From: Rhodobacteraceae bacterium Alg238-R152
Lineage (GTDB): Bacteria > Pseudomonadota > Alphaproteobacteria > Rhodobacterales > Rhodobacteraceae
Length of the DNA stretch: 64,000 nt
Assembly (NCBI GenBank): GCA_900537125.1
Contig: UNRJ01000005.1
Location: 1 to 64,000 of the forward strand
Direction of reading: 5' to 3'
Shown here: piece after piece, positions 1 to 9,136 of the stretch
Position numbering within the stretch: position 1 is the stretch's first letter
Layout: the number at the start of each line of letters is the position of its first letter
Translations under genes and position numbers: made by a program
The notes under the pieces: generated by a model
What the model was told of the DNA's origin: nothing
The model's database searches: none
The model's input: only the letters and a program-made list of their open reading frames with translations

Positions 1-478
1 TGCGGGCACAGGCCAGCATCGCATAAGCGGCTTCCGGGATCATCGGCAGGTAGATCACCACGCGGTCGCCTTTGCGCACGCCCATCTCTTCGAGCACATT
101 GGCAAAGCGGCAGACACGGCGGTGCAGATCGGCATAGGTGATCGACTGGGCGGGCTCGTTGGGATCATCCGGTTCAAAGATGATCGCAGCCTGATTGCCC
201 CGGGTTTCCAGATGGCGGTCGATACAGTTGGCAGCGACGTTGAGCGTGCCGTCTTCAAACCATTTGATGTCCACTGCACCAGGCGCAAAGGAGGTGTTTT
301 TCACCTTGGTGTAAGGTTTGATCCAGTCCACACGCTGACCATGCTCGCGCCAAAACGCCTCAGGATCAGACATCGATGCGGCGTACATCTCGTTGTAGGT
401 GGCGGTATCAATATGTGCGTCTTTCGTCAGCTCTGCAGACGGCAGTGAGCTGGTGGATGCATTGGTGTCCAGCGACAT
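1..478 (-). CDS. acs: Acetyl-CoA synthetase, N-terminal part (runs off window)
   Basis: The reverse strand from 478 reads about 159 residues beginning [12 protein letters not shown] and continuing through [20 protein letters not shown] and [19 protein letters not shown]. This is the N-terminal part of AMP-forming acetate-CoA ligases, which activate acetate to acetyl-CoA in the cytoplasm. The start at 478 is supported by a strong GGAGGAG-type ribosome binding site just upstream. The catalytic ATP/AMP motifs and the acetylatable lysine lie beyond the left edge, so activity cannot be judged. A propionyl-CoA synthetase is less likely, because the [17 protein letters not shown] stretch fits Acs best. 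Confidence 0.92.
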   Translation of the reverse strand, partial: MSLDTNASTSSLPSAELTKDAHIDTATYNEMYAASMSDPEAFWREHGQRVDWIKPYTKVKNTSFAPGAVDIKWFEDGTLNVAANCIDRHLETRGNQAAIIFEPDDPNEPAQSITYADLHRRVCRFANVLEEMGVRKGDRVVIYLPMIPEAAYAMLACAR

Positions 479-810
479 GAAGGCTCCTCCCTCGGTCAAT
501 AACTCAAAAAACTCCTCACTCAAGCCAAATGGCTCAAGACCCCGAGGTCAGAATAGGGAATTGTGAAAACAAAGGAACAAAGCACGGAAATAAAACAAAA
601 AATCTGTAAAATTATTTCCGACATCCCGGTGGATTTTGTAAATATTTTTGTGGCCTTCGCAAGAAAGGCCCTGTTTCTAAGGGGTTGGTAAGAGCTTGTT
701 AACATTCTGCAGTGGCGAAAACCGACAGCACCCGCCGCCTGTTAGCGCCAAGAGTGACGATTTCAATGGTGTGACAATTCGTTGCGTCGGGCGAACACTC
801 AAAACTGCAA
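479..810. other. Intergenic region upstream of acs
   Basis: This is an AT-richer non-coding stretch between acs and the downstream end of the porin gene. It should carry the acs promoter, since acs reads leftward from 478. A 61-codon reverse ORF (520-705) has no family resemblance and odd composition, and I do not regard it as a gene. Confidence 0.5.
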
Positions 811-849
811 GGCGCTCACACCCCCGAGTCGTCGCAAGTGCTGAGCGCC
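811..849 (-). terminator. Probable terminator after porin gene
   Basis: An 8-bp perfect inverted repeat, GGCGCTCA (811-818) and TGAGCGCC (842-849), lies directly past the stop of the porin gene on the reverse strand. The loop is long (23 nt) and the T-tract is weak, so the call is tentative. Confidence 0.45.
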
Positions 850-860
850 CGAAATAGCTG

Positions 861-2060
861 TCAAAACACCAATCGGGTGCGCAACCCCAGAACCGTAGCG
901 GTGCCCAGCCCTGGATTGTCCAGCGGGTTGGTGATCACCTGAACGGACGGGGTAATCTGCAGGCCCGGAGATATTGAGAACCGGTAGAACAACTCAGCGG
1001 TAAACTGGGTCTGTGTTGAGGTTGCGCTCTCTGCCCAATTCAAACCCAGCCCCGCCGCATCAGTGTTACGCCCATAATAGGCCAAGCCCGTTGACAGAGA
1101 CCGCTTGTAAAGCCCGGTGCCTTGATCTGATACACCAGCACGCAAAAATGGCAGCCACTTATTGTCGATAAACCAAGCCGCAGAAAAGCTGGCGCCATAG
1201 TCGTCATTTGCACGACCGCGGCTTGCATCTGCATCAATATGCCAAAGCGTCATGTGCACGTTGTCCAAGTAGATACGATCGCGTGCACTGGTGAAGCCAA
1301 CCTCCAAGCTCTTGAACAGCTTGCCATGGTCAAACACCTCAAATCCCGGATCAGACGGATCTGCGTTCGCATCCGCCACACTGCCCACCGCATACACAGT
1401 GTCGCCAAGCCACACGCCGCCTGCCAATCCCAAGCCTGGGTTTGGCGCATTGATGGTGGGATTGGTATTAAACGACAGATTTTGAAAGGCCGAATACGGG
1501 CTCACAGCGCCGTAGATGTCCAAGAAATCTGTCACATCAATCTGCCCAGCTTGAAAACTCCAGCCACCCTCCGGTGCGCGCTGCGTCCAGAACAGGTTGG
1601 TCAAAAGCGTGCCATTGTCGTTGAACGCCGTACCTGGCATAAACGTCGCCCCGGCCGCAAAGCCGAGGTTTTGCGGCGCCACATCAGTATAGGCATGCCG
1701 ATGCTCCAGCTTAAACGTCAGGCTGCCATTCTCGGTCGCCGCCCAATTGCCGTAAAACCGGAACATGCCACCGGCGGCGCTGTCCTCCGCTACGTCCATG
1801 TTGCTCCACTGGCCCAGCGCGAGATAGTCGAAGTTAAACTTGAAGCCGTTCTCCGCAAGCCCATCTTTCCAGGCAAACCACCCAGGCGCCACATTACGAG
1901 GAAAGTCTGACCGCAGCTGTGGATCGGTCAGCCCGTCACCCAGCTGCAAATCTGCCGCCACGGAAGAAGGTCCGGACAGACCACCTGATTGAGCCTTGGC
2001 GAAACCGCCAAACGCCGCCGCACTCACCAACCCCATCAATATGTATTTATAGATCGTCAT
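861..2060 (-). CDS. Carbohydrate-selective porin (OprB-like) outer-membrane protein
   Basis: The 399-residue product has a signal peptide (about residues 1-23, ending AKAQS) and then beta-strand-rich sequence with alternating aromatic residues. It ends in LGLRTRLVF, a C-terminal Phe typical of outer-membrane barrels. Length and pattern, including GWFAWKDGLAENGFKFNFDY near the start, resemble the OprB family of sugar-selective porins. It would be a passive channel in the outer membrane. A GGAGG ribosome binding site supports the start. It lies 18 bp after the stop of the preceding outer-membrane gene, so the two are probably co-transcribed with the amidohydrolase further upstream. The substrate cannot be read from sequence. 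Confidence 0.75.
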   Translation of the reverse strand: MTIYKYILMGLVSAAAFGGFAKAQSGGLSGPSSVAADLQLGDGLTDPQLRSDFPRNVAPGWFAWKDGLAENGFKFNFDYLALGQWSNMDVAEDSAAGGMFRFYGNWAATENGSLTFKLEHRHAYTDVAPQNLGFAAGATFMPGTAFNDNGTLLTNLFWTQRAPEGGWSFQAGQIDVTDFLDIYGAVSPYSAFQNLSFNTNPTINAPNPGLGLAGGVWLGDTVYAVGSVADANADPSDPGFEVFDHGKLFKSLEVGFTSARDRIYLDNVHMTLWHIDADASRGRANDDYGASFSAAWFIDNKWLPFLRAGVSDQGTGLYKRSLSTGLAYYGRNTDAAGLGLNWAESATSTQTQFTAELFYRFSISPGLQITPSVQVITNPLDNPGLGTATVLGLRTRLVF

Positions 2061-2078
2061 TCTGGCCTCCGATTAGGC

Positions 2079-2951
2079 TTAGCGTATAGGTGCAAGGACA
2101 GCGGCACGCGTTGCCGCATCTACCGGCACGGGCGGCGTTCTCTGAAATGGATTTTTGACAACTGGACTAAATGTAAAGGTGTAAGTCCATTCTTCGGCAA
2201 AAACGTCTGGTCGTACCGCATTGTACTCAGCCGAAAAATTTAACTTCACCAGTTGCTCACCAATCGCAGTTGTTTTTGAAAGGGACAGCTGCACCGGCAC
2301 GGTCCAGGCATCGCCATCTGGGGCATTCCAATCGTAGCTCATGGTTGGTCCTGTGCCGATCAACCAGCCTTCACCAAGGCTGTAGAACAGGAAATACTGC
2401 AGCGACGTGATGGAGGTATCGGGGCCGCTGCCGCCTACTTTCTCATTGTGAAATGGAAACAGACCCCAAACCCCCCAATCGGCAGTTCGCACAGCCAAGG
2501 CACTCGGCCCCAGTAACCAATTCTCAGATGAAGCTACGCTTCCTGTCGGCATCGACCCGACGACCCCGGCACCAAATGTCCATCCATCACCACTCCAAGA
2601 ATAAAGCAGATCATAAGGTATATCGCCCCAAGAATTCCGTTGCGATATGCCGCCACCACTCACGCTTGGCTGATCCCATGCATAGCTGAAAGCCGGGCGG
2701 AAAATCAGGTTATTGCCATTTGAAAGGATAAAAGGCAGCACGGGCTGAAACGTCAGGGTTGTGCTGTTCTGATCACCCGCGCCTGCCAAAGATCCGTCAA
2801 AACTGCGATACTCCAGTTTGAAATTCAAAGTCGCATTTGCGGCTCCGGGATTGGAAAGCTCCTTGGCCAGATCGTCGATATTTGGCCCGACCTGCGCCAA
2901 GAGAGGCGCGCCTGCAAAACACCCGATCAAAACCGGAATTGGAAACCGCAT
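2079..2951 (-). CDS. Secreted outer-membrane/beta-barrel protein, transporter-like unknown
   Basis: The 290-residue product has a signal peptide (MRFPIPVLIGCFAGAPLLAQ) and a body rich in aromatic beta strands, such as TTLTFQPVLPFILSNGNNLIFRP and FFAEEW-like segments. Such proteins are often annotated as neuromedin U-type or MetA-pathway outer-membrane proteins of unknown function. I chose the start at 2951, not the upstream in-frame codon at 2987, because the signal peptide begins there. It is the second gene of a three-gene reverse-strand set with the porin and amidohydrolase, which suggests a shared role in taking up or processing a small substrate. Confidence 0.6.
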   Translation of the reverse strand: MRFPIPVLIGCFAGAPLLAQVGPNIDDLAKELSNPGAANATLNFKLEYRSFDGSLAGAGDQNSTTLTFQPVLPFILSNGNNLIFRPAFSYAWDQPSVSGGGISQRNSWGDIPYDLLYSWSGDGWTFGAGVVGSMPTGSVASSENWLLGPSALAVRTADWGVWGLFPFHNEKVGGSGPDTSITSLQYFLFYSLGEGWLIGTGPTMSYDWNAPDGDAWTVPVQLSLSKTTAIGEQLVKLNFSAEYNAVRPDVFAEEWTYTFTFSPVVKNPFQRTPPVPVDAATRAAVLAPIR

Positions 2952-3026
2952 GTGCTGTGCTCCACGTCCAGAGGGTTGCGAGGACAAACAGTTAGGACGG
3001 AGCCAACAGACACCGCCCTAACAGGT

Positions 3027-4412
3027 TTAATTCAGCGTGTTTTTATAGATCACGCCGTCTTTCATAATAATGCGCAATGTTTCTGGGCTGTCTGGTCGCG
3101 GGTCCGCGCCAAACCACTTGTCGCCGGTCCCAACCACAGAGAAGTCTTCCAAAGGATTACCGTCAATCAGCAGGATATCTGCATAGGCGCCCTCCTCGAT
3201 CACGCCCAGCTTGCCGGCAGTGTAAGGGTTGGTGAAATCACCAGACAGTCCAACCAATTCGCCACCAACCGAAGTCAGCGTTACCAGTGACGCATAGGGC
3301 CCAAAAAAGTCATTGTTCAGCTTTTTCTCATAAGCCACTTGAATATTGCAGGCGGTAACAGACCCCACACAATCAGTTTGGAACGCGCGTTTGACCGGGC
3401 ATTCCTGCATGTTGGGAATGTAGTTTGCAAAGGTTGCAGAAGCCGATTTTGCTTTGGCCAGACTGCTCGGCACGCTAGCAACAGCTGGAATCTCTAACAG
3501 GCCAGGGTCAAAGGCCGTCAGATTGGTTGTAATAAACGCACCCTTTGCATTCATCACTTCGGCAATTTCGCAATCAAATGAAAACCCGTGCTCAATTGAC
3601 ATCACACCGGCCTCCAAGGCGCTCAGGATCGCCTCCTTGCGATAGGAGTGCGCCATGACATAGCTGCCATATTCTTCAGCCACCTGAACGGCCGCTTCGA
3701 TCTCTTCGGTTGAGCCAGCCAACAATTGCCAAGGATCAAACGCAGACACCACGCCTCCGGATTGCATGTACTTTAACTGGGTTGCCCCCATGCGAAAGTT
3801 GTTGCGGCCAAACTTTTGTACATCCCCCACATTGTCCGCCTCCTGTGCCATGTTTAGACGACCAAAGTTGGTGGATGCACCGGGAGGCGAGGTGAAATTT
3901 GCAAAATCAGCATGACCGCCGCGCGTGCCAATAAAAGCGGCTGACGGAAAATATCGGGGGCCAAGGATTTGTCCGCTATCAATGGCACGGCGCAGTCCTC
4001 CATTGCCGCCACCTGCATCACGCACAGTCGTAAAACCCTGCATGAGGTACATCTCAGCCATTTTGCTCCCGTGAATAGCAAAGTCTTCCCAGGTCGAATT
4101 TGCTTCCATCGCAGGAATGCTTGGCCCCATCAGCATCAAATGCGCGTGGGCTTCCACGAACCCCGGCGTCAATGTGCGTCCACCGCCGTCAATCACTGTG
4201 GCATCCGGCGCATCAATCGCCTCTGTACTCACAGCTTTGATCAGATTGCCCTCTATTAGCACCGACGCGTTCTCAATCCGCGCTTCATTCACTCCATCAA
4301 ACACATGCACATTTTTGAAAAGTGTTTGTGGAACAGCATCTTGTGCTGCAAGAGGGGTGCCAAACACTCCGACGACGGCTGACATAAGACCTGATAAAAA
4401 CCGGCTAGACAT
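3027..4412 (-). CDS. Secreted metal-dependent amidohydrolase (imidazolonepropionase/prolidase-like)
   Basis: This is a 461-residue amidohydrolase-superfamily enzyme with an N-terminal signal peptide (about residues 1-23, cleaving after PLAAQ), so it is probably periplasmic. The metal-binding HAH pair sits at His89/His91 in TPGFVEAHAHLMLMG. Further candidate ligands are in YVMAHSYRKEA and SIEHGFSFD, and the C-terminus has the usual ADILLIDGNPL strand. The start at 4412 has a GGGAG ribosome binding site; the longer frame upstream would spoil the signal peptide. The usual GTD aspartate appears only as QTDCVG. Close relatives hydrolyse Xaa-Pro dipeptides or cyclic imides, but the substrate here is unknown. 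It is divergent from the AraC-type regulator gene. Confidence 0.75.
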   Translation of the reverse strand: MSSRFLSGLMSAVVGVFGTPLAAQDAVPQTLFKNVHVFDGVNEARIENASVLIEGNLIKAVSTEAIDAPDATVIDGGGRTLTPGFVEAHAHLMLMGPSIPAMEANSTWEDFAIHGSKMAEMYLMQGFTTVRDAGGGNGGLRRAIDSGQILGPRYFPSAAFIGTRGGHADFANFTSPPGASTNFGRLNMAQEADNVGDVQKFGRNNFRMGATQLKYMQSGGVVSAFDPWQLLAGSTEEIEAAVQVAEEYGSYVMAHSYRKEAILSALEAGVMSIEHGFSFDCEIAEVMNAKGAFITTNLTAFDPGLLEIPAVASVPSSLAKAKSASATFANYIPNMQECPVKRAFQTDCVGSVTACNIQVAYEKKLNNDFFGPYASLVTLTSVGGELVGLSGDFTNPYTAGKLGVIEEGAYADILLIDGNPLEDFSVVGTGDKWFGADPRPDSPETLRIIMKDGVIYKNTLN

Positions 4413-4468
4413 AATCGCGCTCCCTAAAGAAATTTCCCCAATTCTACTTCTGCGTGTCGCAAAAAACA

Positions 4469-4513
4469 GGCCACTTTCAATCGCTTTTAGCCAAACGGTC
4501 AAAAAAAGTGGCC
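4469..4513. promoter_or_regulatory. Inverted repeat in divergent promoter, candidate AraC-type operator
   Basis: A perfect 9-bp inverted repeat, GGCCACTTT (4469-4477) and AAAGTGGCC (4505-4513), sits in the 158-bp gap between the amidohydrolase and the divergent AraC-type gene. A related element, TTTTAGCCA (4485-4493) with TGGCCTAAAA (4531-4540), overlaps it. Position and symmetry suggest a regulator binding site. Assignment to the adjacent regulator is inferred. Confidence 0.4.
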
Positions 4514-4570
4514 GACAACACCATCTAAAATGGCCTAAAAGTGATGGTGTAACAACTTGGACGTCGGCCA

Positions 4571-5572
4571 ATGCCAACCAAACATGACGGCTTTATCAAA
4601 GCTCAACTTCTGCGCCCCTTTGTGAACCTTGCCAAGGCCCGTGGTAACAATGTTGATGCGACTCTAAAGAGCTTTGGACTGTCAGATGCAGATCTGCGGG
4701 ATCCCCACAAAGCCGTGCACGCCGAGATCATCTACGGCCTGACAAACACCCTTGCTGACCGAGCCAACGATCCGCATCTCGGCTACCATGTCGCCGAGAC
4801 CATCGACATGAAAACGTGGCTGCCCATCCAAGACGCTTTTGAAAACGCACGCACCATTGGGGACTACTATACTCGATTTCTTCTCAGCGTACCTGAGCAG
4901 GCAAGCTCCGTTCGCCACACGTTGACTGTCACCGCTCAGCGCGCAAAATACGCGGTAATTCGGACGGTGCAAACCCATCAAAACCCATTGCAGGTTGAGG
5001 GTTTTGGCATGGGATTGCACATTCGGACTCTCCGCCAATTGGCGCAATCCCACTGGAAACCAGAATCGGTGATGATGGAAACTGCGTTTCCAGCGGCGCT
5101 CCCCATGGCCCCTACCGGTGTCTTGATCAAACGCGCCGCTCTTTCTGGACTTGCGCTCTCCTTTCCCAGCACATGGCTTACTTTCCCGGTCCGTACGCAA
5201 GACAACCGTTCCGGCGATATCCCCAAATCGCGCGACCAAGACCTCTCCATCATCAGCGCCCTGCGCACAGCAGCCCGCCCGTTACTGAGCAACCGCAACC
5301 TTAGGCCACAAGACTATGCTCAAGCACTTGGCATGGCCCCTGCTCGTCTCGAGGCCTCGCTGCGTTTGCAGAACACAACCTTGGCCCGCGAGCTAAAACG
5401 TCTGCGCGTCGATGTCGCCAAAGAGGAATTTGTCGGTCCATGTCGAACCGTTGCCGCTGTGGCTCAGACATTGGGGTATTCTGATCAATCTCATTTCGCC
5501 CGGTTCTTTCGATCTCAAACCGGCATGTCCCCCCGCCAATACAAGCGGAGCCTTCAACACATCAAAGAGTGA
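4571..5572 (+). CDS. AraC-family transcriptional regulator (OruR/ArgR-like)
   Basis: The 333-residue protein has an N-terminal ligand-sensing domain of the Arabinose_bd type and a C-terminal AraC double helix-turn-helix (about residues 235-330). The second helix-turn-helix contains TLGYSDQSHFARFFRSQTGMSPRQYKRS, split here by its key residues: GYSDQSHFARFF and GMSPRQYK. It is divergently transcribed from the amidohydrolase/outer-membrane set, a typical arrangement for a local activator responding to the substrate of that operon. No strong ribosome binding site precedes 4571, so the exact start is uncertain. Confidence 0.88.
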   Translation: MPTKHDGFIKAQLLRPFVNLAKARGNNVDATLKSFGLSDADLRDPHKAVHAEIIYGLTNTLADRANDPHLGYHVAETIDMKTWLPIQDAFENARTIGDYYTRFLLSVPEQASSVRHTLTVTAQRAKYAVIRTVQTHQNPLQVEGFGMGLHIRTLRQLAQSHWKPESVMMETAFPAALPMAPTGVLIKRAALSGLALSFPSTWLTFPVRTQDNRSGDIPKSRDQDLSIISALRTAARPLLSNRNLRPQDYAQALGMAPARLEASLRLQNTTLARELKRLRVDVAKEEFVGPCRTVAAVAQTLGYSDQSHFARFFRSQTGMSPRQYKRSLQHIKE

Positions 5573-5609
5573 CTAAGCCCTCTTTTAACCAGACATCCTC
5601 GGTGCGACA

Positions 5610-5918
5610 TTAGTCGTGCTCGCGCTCACCATCTTCAAGCGGACCGGCGCAGCCCGGCAACCCAGCCGGAAGCGCAAGCCACGCGCCGTTGCGCAGCAAC
5701 ATGCGCGCAAAATCTGGCGCCTCTGAGGTCAGCGTCAGAGAAACGGAGCTGGCACCTGTCACCGCCACCTCAGGCGGCATATCTCCAAGCAACTCAGCGC
5801 GCGGAAAAACTACCACCCGTGCCGGTGCCACATCTGTCAAGAACCCCACGCCCACAAGCACCGCAAGCCAGCCGACGATCACAACAGGTATTGCAAGCAA
5901 GAGATCCCTAATAATCAT
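5610..5918 (-). CDS. Small membrane-anchored protein, unknown function
   Basis: The 102-residue product starts MIIRDLLLAIPVVIVGWLAV, a single N-terminal membrane helix, followed by a soluble tail with VVVFPRAELLGDMPP and ending EDGEREHD. The start overlaps the stop of the upstream 349-aa gene by 11 bp, so translation is probably coupled. I do not recognise the family. It is the last gene of the four-gene set running from 8842 down to 5610, which implies a role with the FAD oxidase and membrane proteins. Confidence 0.6.
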   Translation of the reverse strand: MIIRDLLLAIPVVIVGWLAVLVGVGFLTDVAPARVVVFPRAELLGDMPPEVAVTGASSVSLTLTSEAPDFARMLLRNGAWLALPAGLPGCAGPLEDGEREHD

Positions 5919-6957
5919 GGATGTGCTCCAAACGCTGGCTGTCTCCCTGCAACCCCAACAAGGCATCTGCCAAATGCTGCACTTTAACCAATCGGATATG
6001 GCGATAGTCGCCGTAGCCCTGCCGACGCATCGACGAGATTGCCCCTGTGACCTCGGCCACCTCAGACAGAGTTGTGAACATGATATCATCATTGCCCGCA
6101 ATCTCGACAAATTGCACGTCATCACGGGCCATCTCAAGCAACAAATGAGTGAGCACGCGATAGCGCGGCGTCTCAATGATCAAACCTTCTTTGCTTCCCC
6201 CCACAATCGACACGTCTTTATAATCCGATAGATCCCGCTCCTTGGGCTTTATAACCATCCGTAGTGTCATGGCGTCCGCACCGACGCTCTCAACCGCCTG
6301 CGCAATCACTTCTGCATAAGCCGCCTTTGCGCGATACTCCAAGCCAATCGCAAACTCGCGTTCCGCATCTCGAAACACACCTGTGCTCCGCGCTTCCAAA
6401 GCCTGTGCATTCTCTTTGAAGGGCCACCTGTACCAAGGCACCTGCTGTAAAAACGCAGCATACTCTGACGCTTGTTGCGCCGTCAGCGTATCGAGCGCTG
6501 TGTGCTCCGTTCCACGCACCCAGATTGCGGCCCGCCCGAAAGTCTCTTCATAAAGCGCCTTAAGCGCCAACTCAGCGCTGAAACTGACGCCGATCACATA
6601 GACCATCTGCTTGGTATCGCCATCAATCTCCCCAAGCGTAACGGCTTCTTGTGTCAGATCACACAGCGACGACCAGAACCCGGAGATAGCCGCCCAATAG
6701 TGATAGTCATGCGGGTCACCTTCCGAAATCACCTGTGCGTAGTCATCATAGGCGTGCACGATGTGCCATTCTGGATAGGTCAAAAGTGTGCGCGTTTCCG
6801 CTCGCCAATTCTCCTCAGGCAGCGTGGCAGCATACTCCGAAGGTATCCCCTGTCCACGGCACATGGTTTCCACGTAAATCACCGGTGAAGCCAAGGCGAC
6901 GCCAAGCACGCAGAGCATTATCAGCAACCGTCCGATCCATCGCCCGAGCCACCTCAT
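5908..6957 (-). CDS. Membrane-anchored 349-aa protein, unknown function
   Basis: The product starts with an arginine-flanked hydrophobic segment (MRWLGRWIGRLLIMLCVLGV, continuing to about residue 30), suggesting an uncleaved anchor with the bulk outside the cytoplasm. Visible landmarks include LLTYPEWHIVHAYDDYAQV near residue 60 and YHYWAAISGFWSSLC near residue 85. There are many acidic helices and no cofactor motif that I recognise. It overlaps the upstream membrane-protein gene by 4 bp and the downstream small gene by 11 bp, so it is translated as part of a unit. Function is unknown; the context suggests an accessory subunit of an exported oxidase. Confidence 0.7.
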   Translation of the reverse strand: MRWLGRWIGRLLIMLCVLGVALASPVIYVETMCRGQGIPSEYAATLPEENWRAETRTLLTYPEWHIVHAYDDYAQVISEGDPHDYHYWAAISGFWSSLCDLTQEAVTLGEIDGDTKQMVYVIGVSFSAELALKALYEETFGRAAIWVRGTEHTALDTLTAQQASEYAAFLQQVPWYRWPFKENAQALEARSTGVFRDAEREFAIGLEYRAKAAYAEVIAQAVESVGADAMTLRMVIKPKERDLSDYKDVSIVGGSKEGLIIETPRYRVLTHLLLEMARDDVQFVEIAGNDDIMFTTLSEVAEVTGAISSMRRQGYGDYRHIRLVKVQHLADALLGLQGDSQRLEHIHDY

Positions 6958-7358
6958 GTGGTGCGCGCCCGTATTCCAGCAATCACCGCAATGCCGCCCA
7001 GCCCCAGATGTGGTAGGTTGGCCAGGAAGCGCCCAACTGAGAAATTCGCGCCTAGGGATTCATTGGTGAAAATCCCCAAATCGAGGAACCCATACCCGGT
7101 AAACATCCCCAAAATACCATCACACAGATAGGCAAAGCCAAACAGGATCATAAAAACCCGCGACGCCCGGTAAGACGTGAACCCCGCAGCCAACGCCCAA
7201 ACAGCTGACGCCACATGCAGCGCGTCGTCATAAGGATCAAGCGCAAAGATACCAAAGGCCAACCCCTGATCATTGGTCAATCCGGGAATGTAGTTGATCG
7301 ACGCCGCGATCATCAGTGCCACAAAATAGCTCAGCGCAAGTTTTTGCAGTTGTGTCAT
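6954..7358 (-). CDS. Integral membrane protein, DUF4383-like
   Basis: The 134-residue, four-helix membrane protein contains SYFVALMIAASINYIPG, GIFALDPYDDALHVASAVWAL and FMILFGFAYLCDGILGM. The DALH..VWA pattern followed by helices is like DUF4383 proteins of unknown function. The start at 7358 has a GGAG ribosome binding site and overlaps the stop of the FAD oxidase gene (ATGA overlap). The helix LHVASAVWALAAGF contains a histidine that could face the bilayer, but no heme motif is evident. Confidence 0.65.
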   Translation of the reverse strand: MTQLQKLALSYFVALMIAASINYIPGLTNDQGLAFGIFALDPYDDALHVASAVWALAAGFTSYRASRVFMILFGFAYLCDGILGMFTGYGFLDLGIFTNESLGANFSVGRFLANLPHLGLGGIAVIAGIRARTT

Positions 7359-8842
7359 AGCCGCTCCAGATAGTTGTCCCAAAGGTTGTTGCGCAGAACC
7401 AACTGCGGGTCCAGCTCCCGCTTCATTTTGGAAAAGGTCGATGCGTTTTCATATGTTTGCGCCAATTGGTCCAACCGCGCATGTGGGCGATAGGGTAAAT
7501 AATACGCTCCGCCAATGGCCACGATCCGATCAATCAAAGCCTGCGTCATGCGCGCCATATCCGCCTCTGCCCGCGCACTCATTTCCTGACTGAACGACAT
7601 CACCGCCGCAATCCGCGGCACCTTGGCATAGGACAACACGCTCTGATCATCCTGCGCCACATACCGCAACGTGACGTTTAAAAACTCTTGGTAAGACGCC
7701 GGGATAACCTCACGGCACGCGGCCAAAAAACCGTCAAACTGATCAAATCCCACAAAATACTCATGCAGAATATCCACCCGAGACGGATTGCGATCATCAA
7801 GTGTCACCACAGGTTCATTGATGAGGGAATTGCGTGTGGTCTCCCCCCCGCCGAGCGTCGGCCCGACGGCGGTTTCGTTCCACCATCGAAACCGCTTCAT
7901 CTCTTCATTGCCGAGCTGCCCCCGATAAATCCGACTCGCGGCATGCGCCATCCAACCAGATCCAGCAGCAGCAGGCAGGTCTGTTTGATCTGCCGTCTCT
8001 CGATAGGTCACCAACAACGCTTCGGTAAAAAACGTCTTGCGCGCTACATTCAGCCGACCATAGGCCATGCTCACTGCGGGGTCTTGCACCGCAGCCCGAA
8101 ACGCTCCCGCGAATTGCTCTGCTGGGAAGACCTCGAACTGTGGCACCAGCCTTGTGTTTTTTGCTGCCTCTACCTCCATGTCCACAATCACGCCAATCAG
8201 CCCGTATCCGCCCATCGCCAGATTGAACAACTCCACATTTTGTGAAGGAGAACAGGTCACCAGGTCACCATCCGGCAACACCATGCGCAGCGATTTCACT
8301 GTCGCGCCCATCGGCCCTTTGGGCACAGGCCAGCCGTGGGCGTTCACACAAAACGTAGCTGCGACGCCAAAATCATTGTTGGACTGCATCACCATCGGCG
8401 ACAATCCTACCGGGTCCAGCGTCGCAATCACTTGCGACCACCGTGCCCCCGCATGCGCGCGATAGCTTTGAGCCTGCTTATCAACCTGCACCGTCCCGTT
8501 GTCGAAGGTGATCGCAGTGCCGTCCCGTGGAATGGCTTGCCCGCCCATGGAATGGCGCGCCGCCCCTACATTTATTGGACGGCCCTCACTGCGGGCCTCG
8601 ACCAATTCTTTGCGGATTGCCGCAATCAACCCCGCCTCCGGGTTTTGCTTAAGGACGATGTGTTTATGGATGGGTGTTTCCGACAGCAAACTCGCGTCAT
8701 TGAGGACCTTTTTACCACCACGTGGCCCAATCCACATTGTGCCGTCATAGACCGGCAATTTCGCTCGTAACGTGTCTGACGCCATCCAACCGGCCACACC
8801 ACCAAGTCCTGCCAAAAACGCCCTACGTCCCAAATTTTTCAC
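7355..8842 (-). CDS. Tat-exported FAD-linked oxidase (aldonolactone oxidase-like)
   Basis: The 495-residue flavoprotein starts at a GTG (8842) preceded by AGAGG. Its N-terminus, MKNLGRRAFLAGLGGVAGW, is a twin-arginine signal. The FAD-binding PCMH domain follows, with PINVGAARHSMGGQA as the typical diphosphate-binding stretch near residues 90-105. The C-terminus (FSKMKRELDPQLVLRNNLW) matches the D-arabinono-lactone/aldonolactone oxidase type. It probably oxidises a sugar lactone, polyol or similar alcohol in the periplasm, passing electrons to oxygen or to partners encoded next door. It is the first of four overlapping genes. The substrate is not identifiable. Confidence 0.82.
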   Translation of the reverse strand: MKNLGRRAFLAGLGGVAGWMASDTLRAKLPVYDGTMWIGPRGGKKVLNDASLLSETPIHKHIVLKQNPEAGLIAAIRKELVEARSEGRPINVGAARHSMGGQAIPRDGTAITFDNGTVQVDKQAQSYRAHAGARWSQVIATLDPVGLSPMVMQSNNDFGVAATFCVNAHGWPVPKGPMGATVKSLRMVLPDGDLVTCSPSQNVELFNLAMGGYGLIGVIVDMEVEAAKNTRLVPQFEVFPAEQFAGAFRAAVQDPAVSMAYGRLNVARKTFFTEALLVTYRETADQTDLPAAAGSGWMAHAASRIYRGQLGNEEMKRFRWWNETAVGPTLGGGETTRNSLINEPVVTLDDRNPSRVDILHEYFVGFDQFDGFLAACREVIPASYQEFLNVTLRYVAQDDQSVLSYAKVPRIAAVMSFSQEMSARAEADMARMTQALIDRIVAIGGAYYLPYRPHARLDQLAQTYENASTFSKMKRELDPQLVLRNNLWDNYLERL

Positions 8843-9136
8843 ACCACACCTCTCGACGCCGCTCAACAGCGTTCACCACTTCCCCGGTTACGGGGGCAAA
8901 TATATGAATTGAAAGCAATATAGGCCGCTTGATGATTTTGTCAGCCTATTGAAATTACCTGCCACATCGCTCTTATTGTGACCCCAAGGCCGCAAACACA
9001 ATGCCGATCCGGTTGCATTTGATGTCCAAATCGTTTCTGGATTTGACCATTAGCCGCCACTCAGGCAATTAAACAGAAATACATTCCCGTGTGGGCCACG
9101 TGGTCCCTGCACATCTTACAAAGACAGAAAGACACA

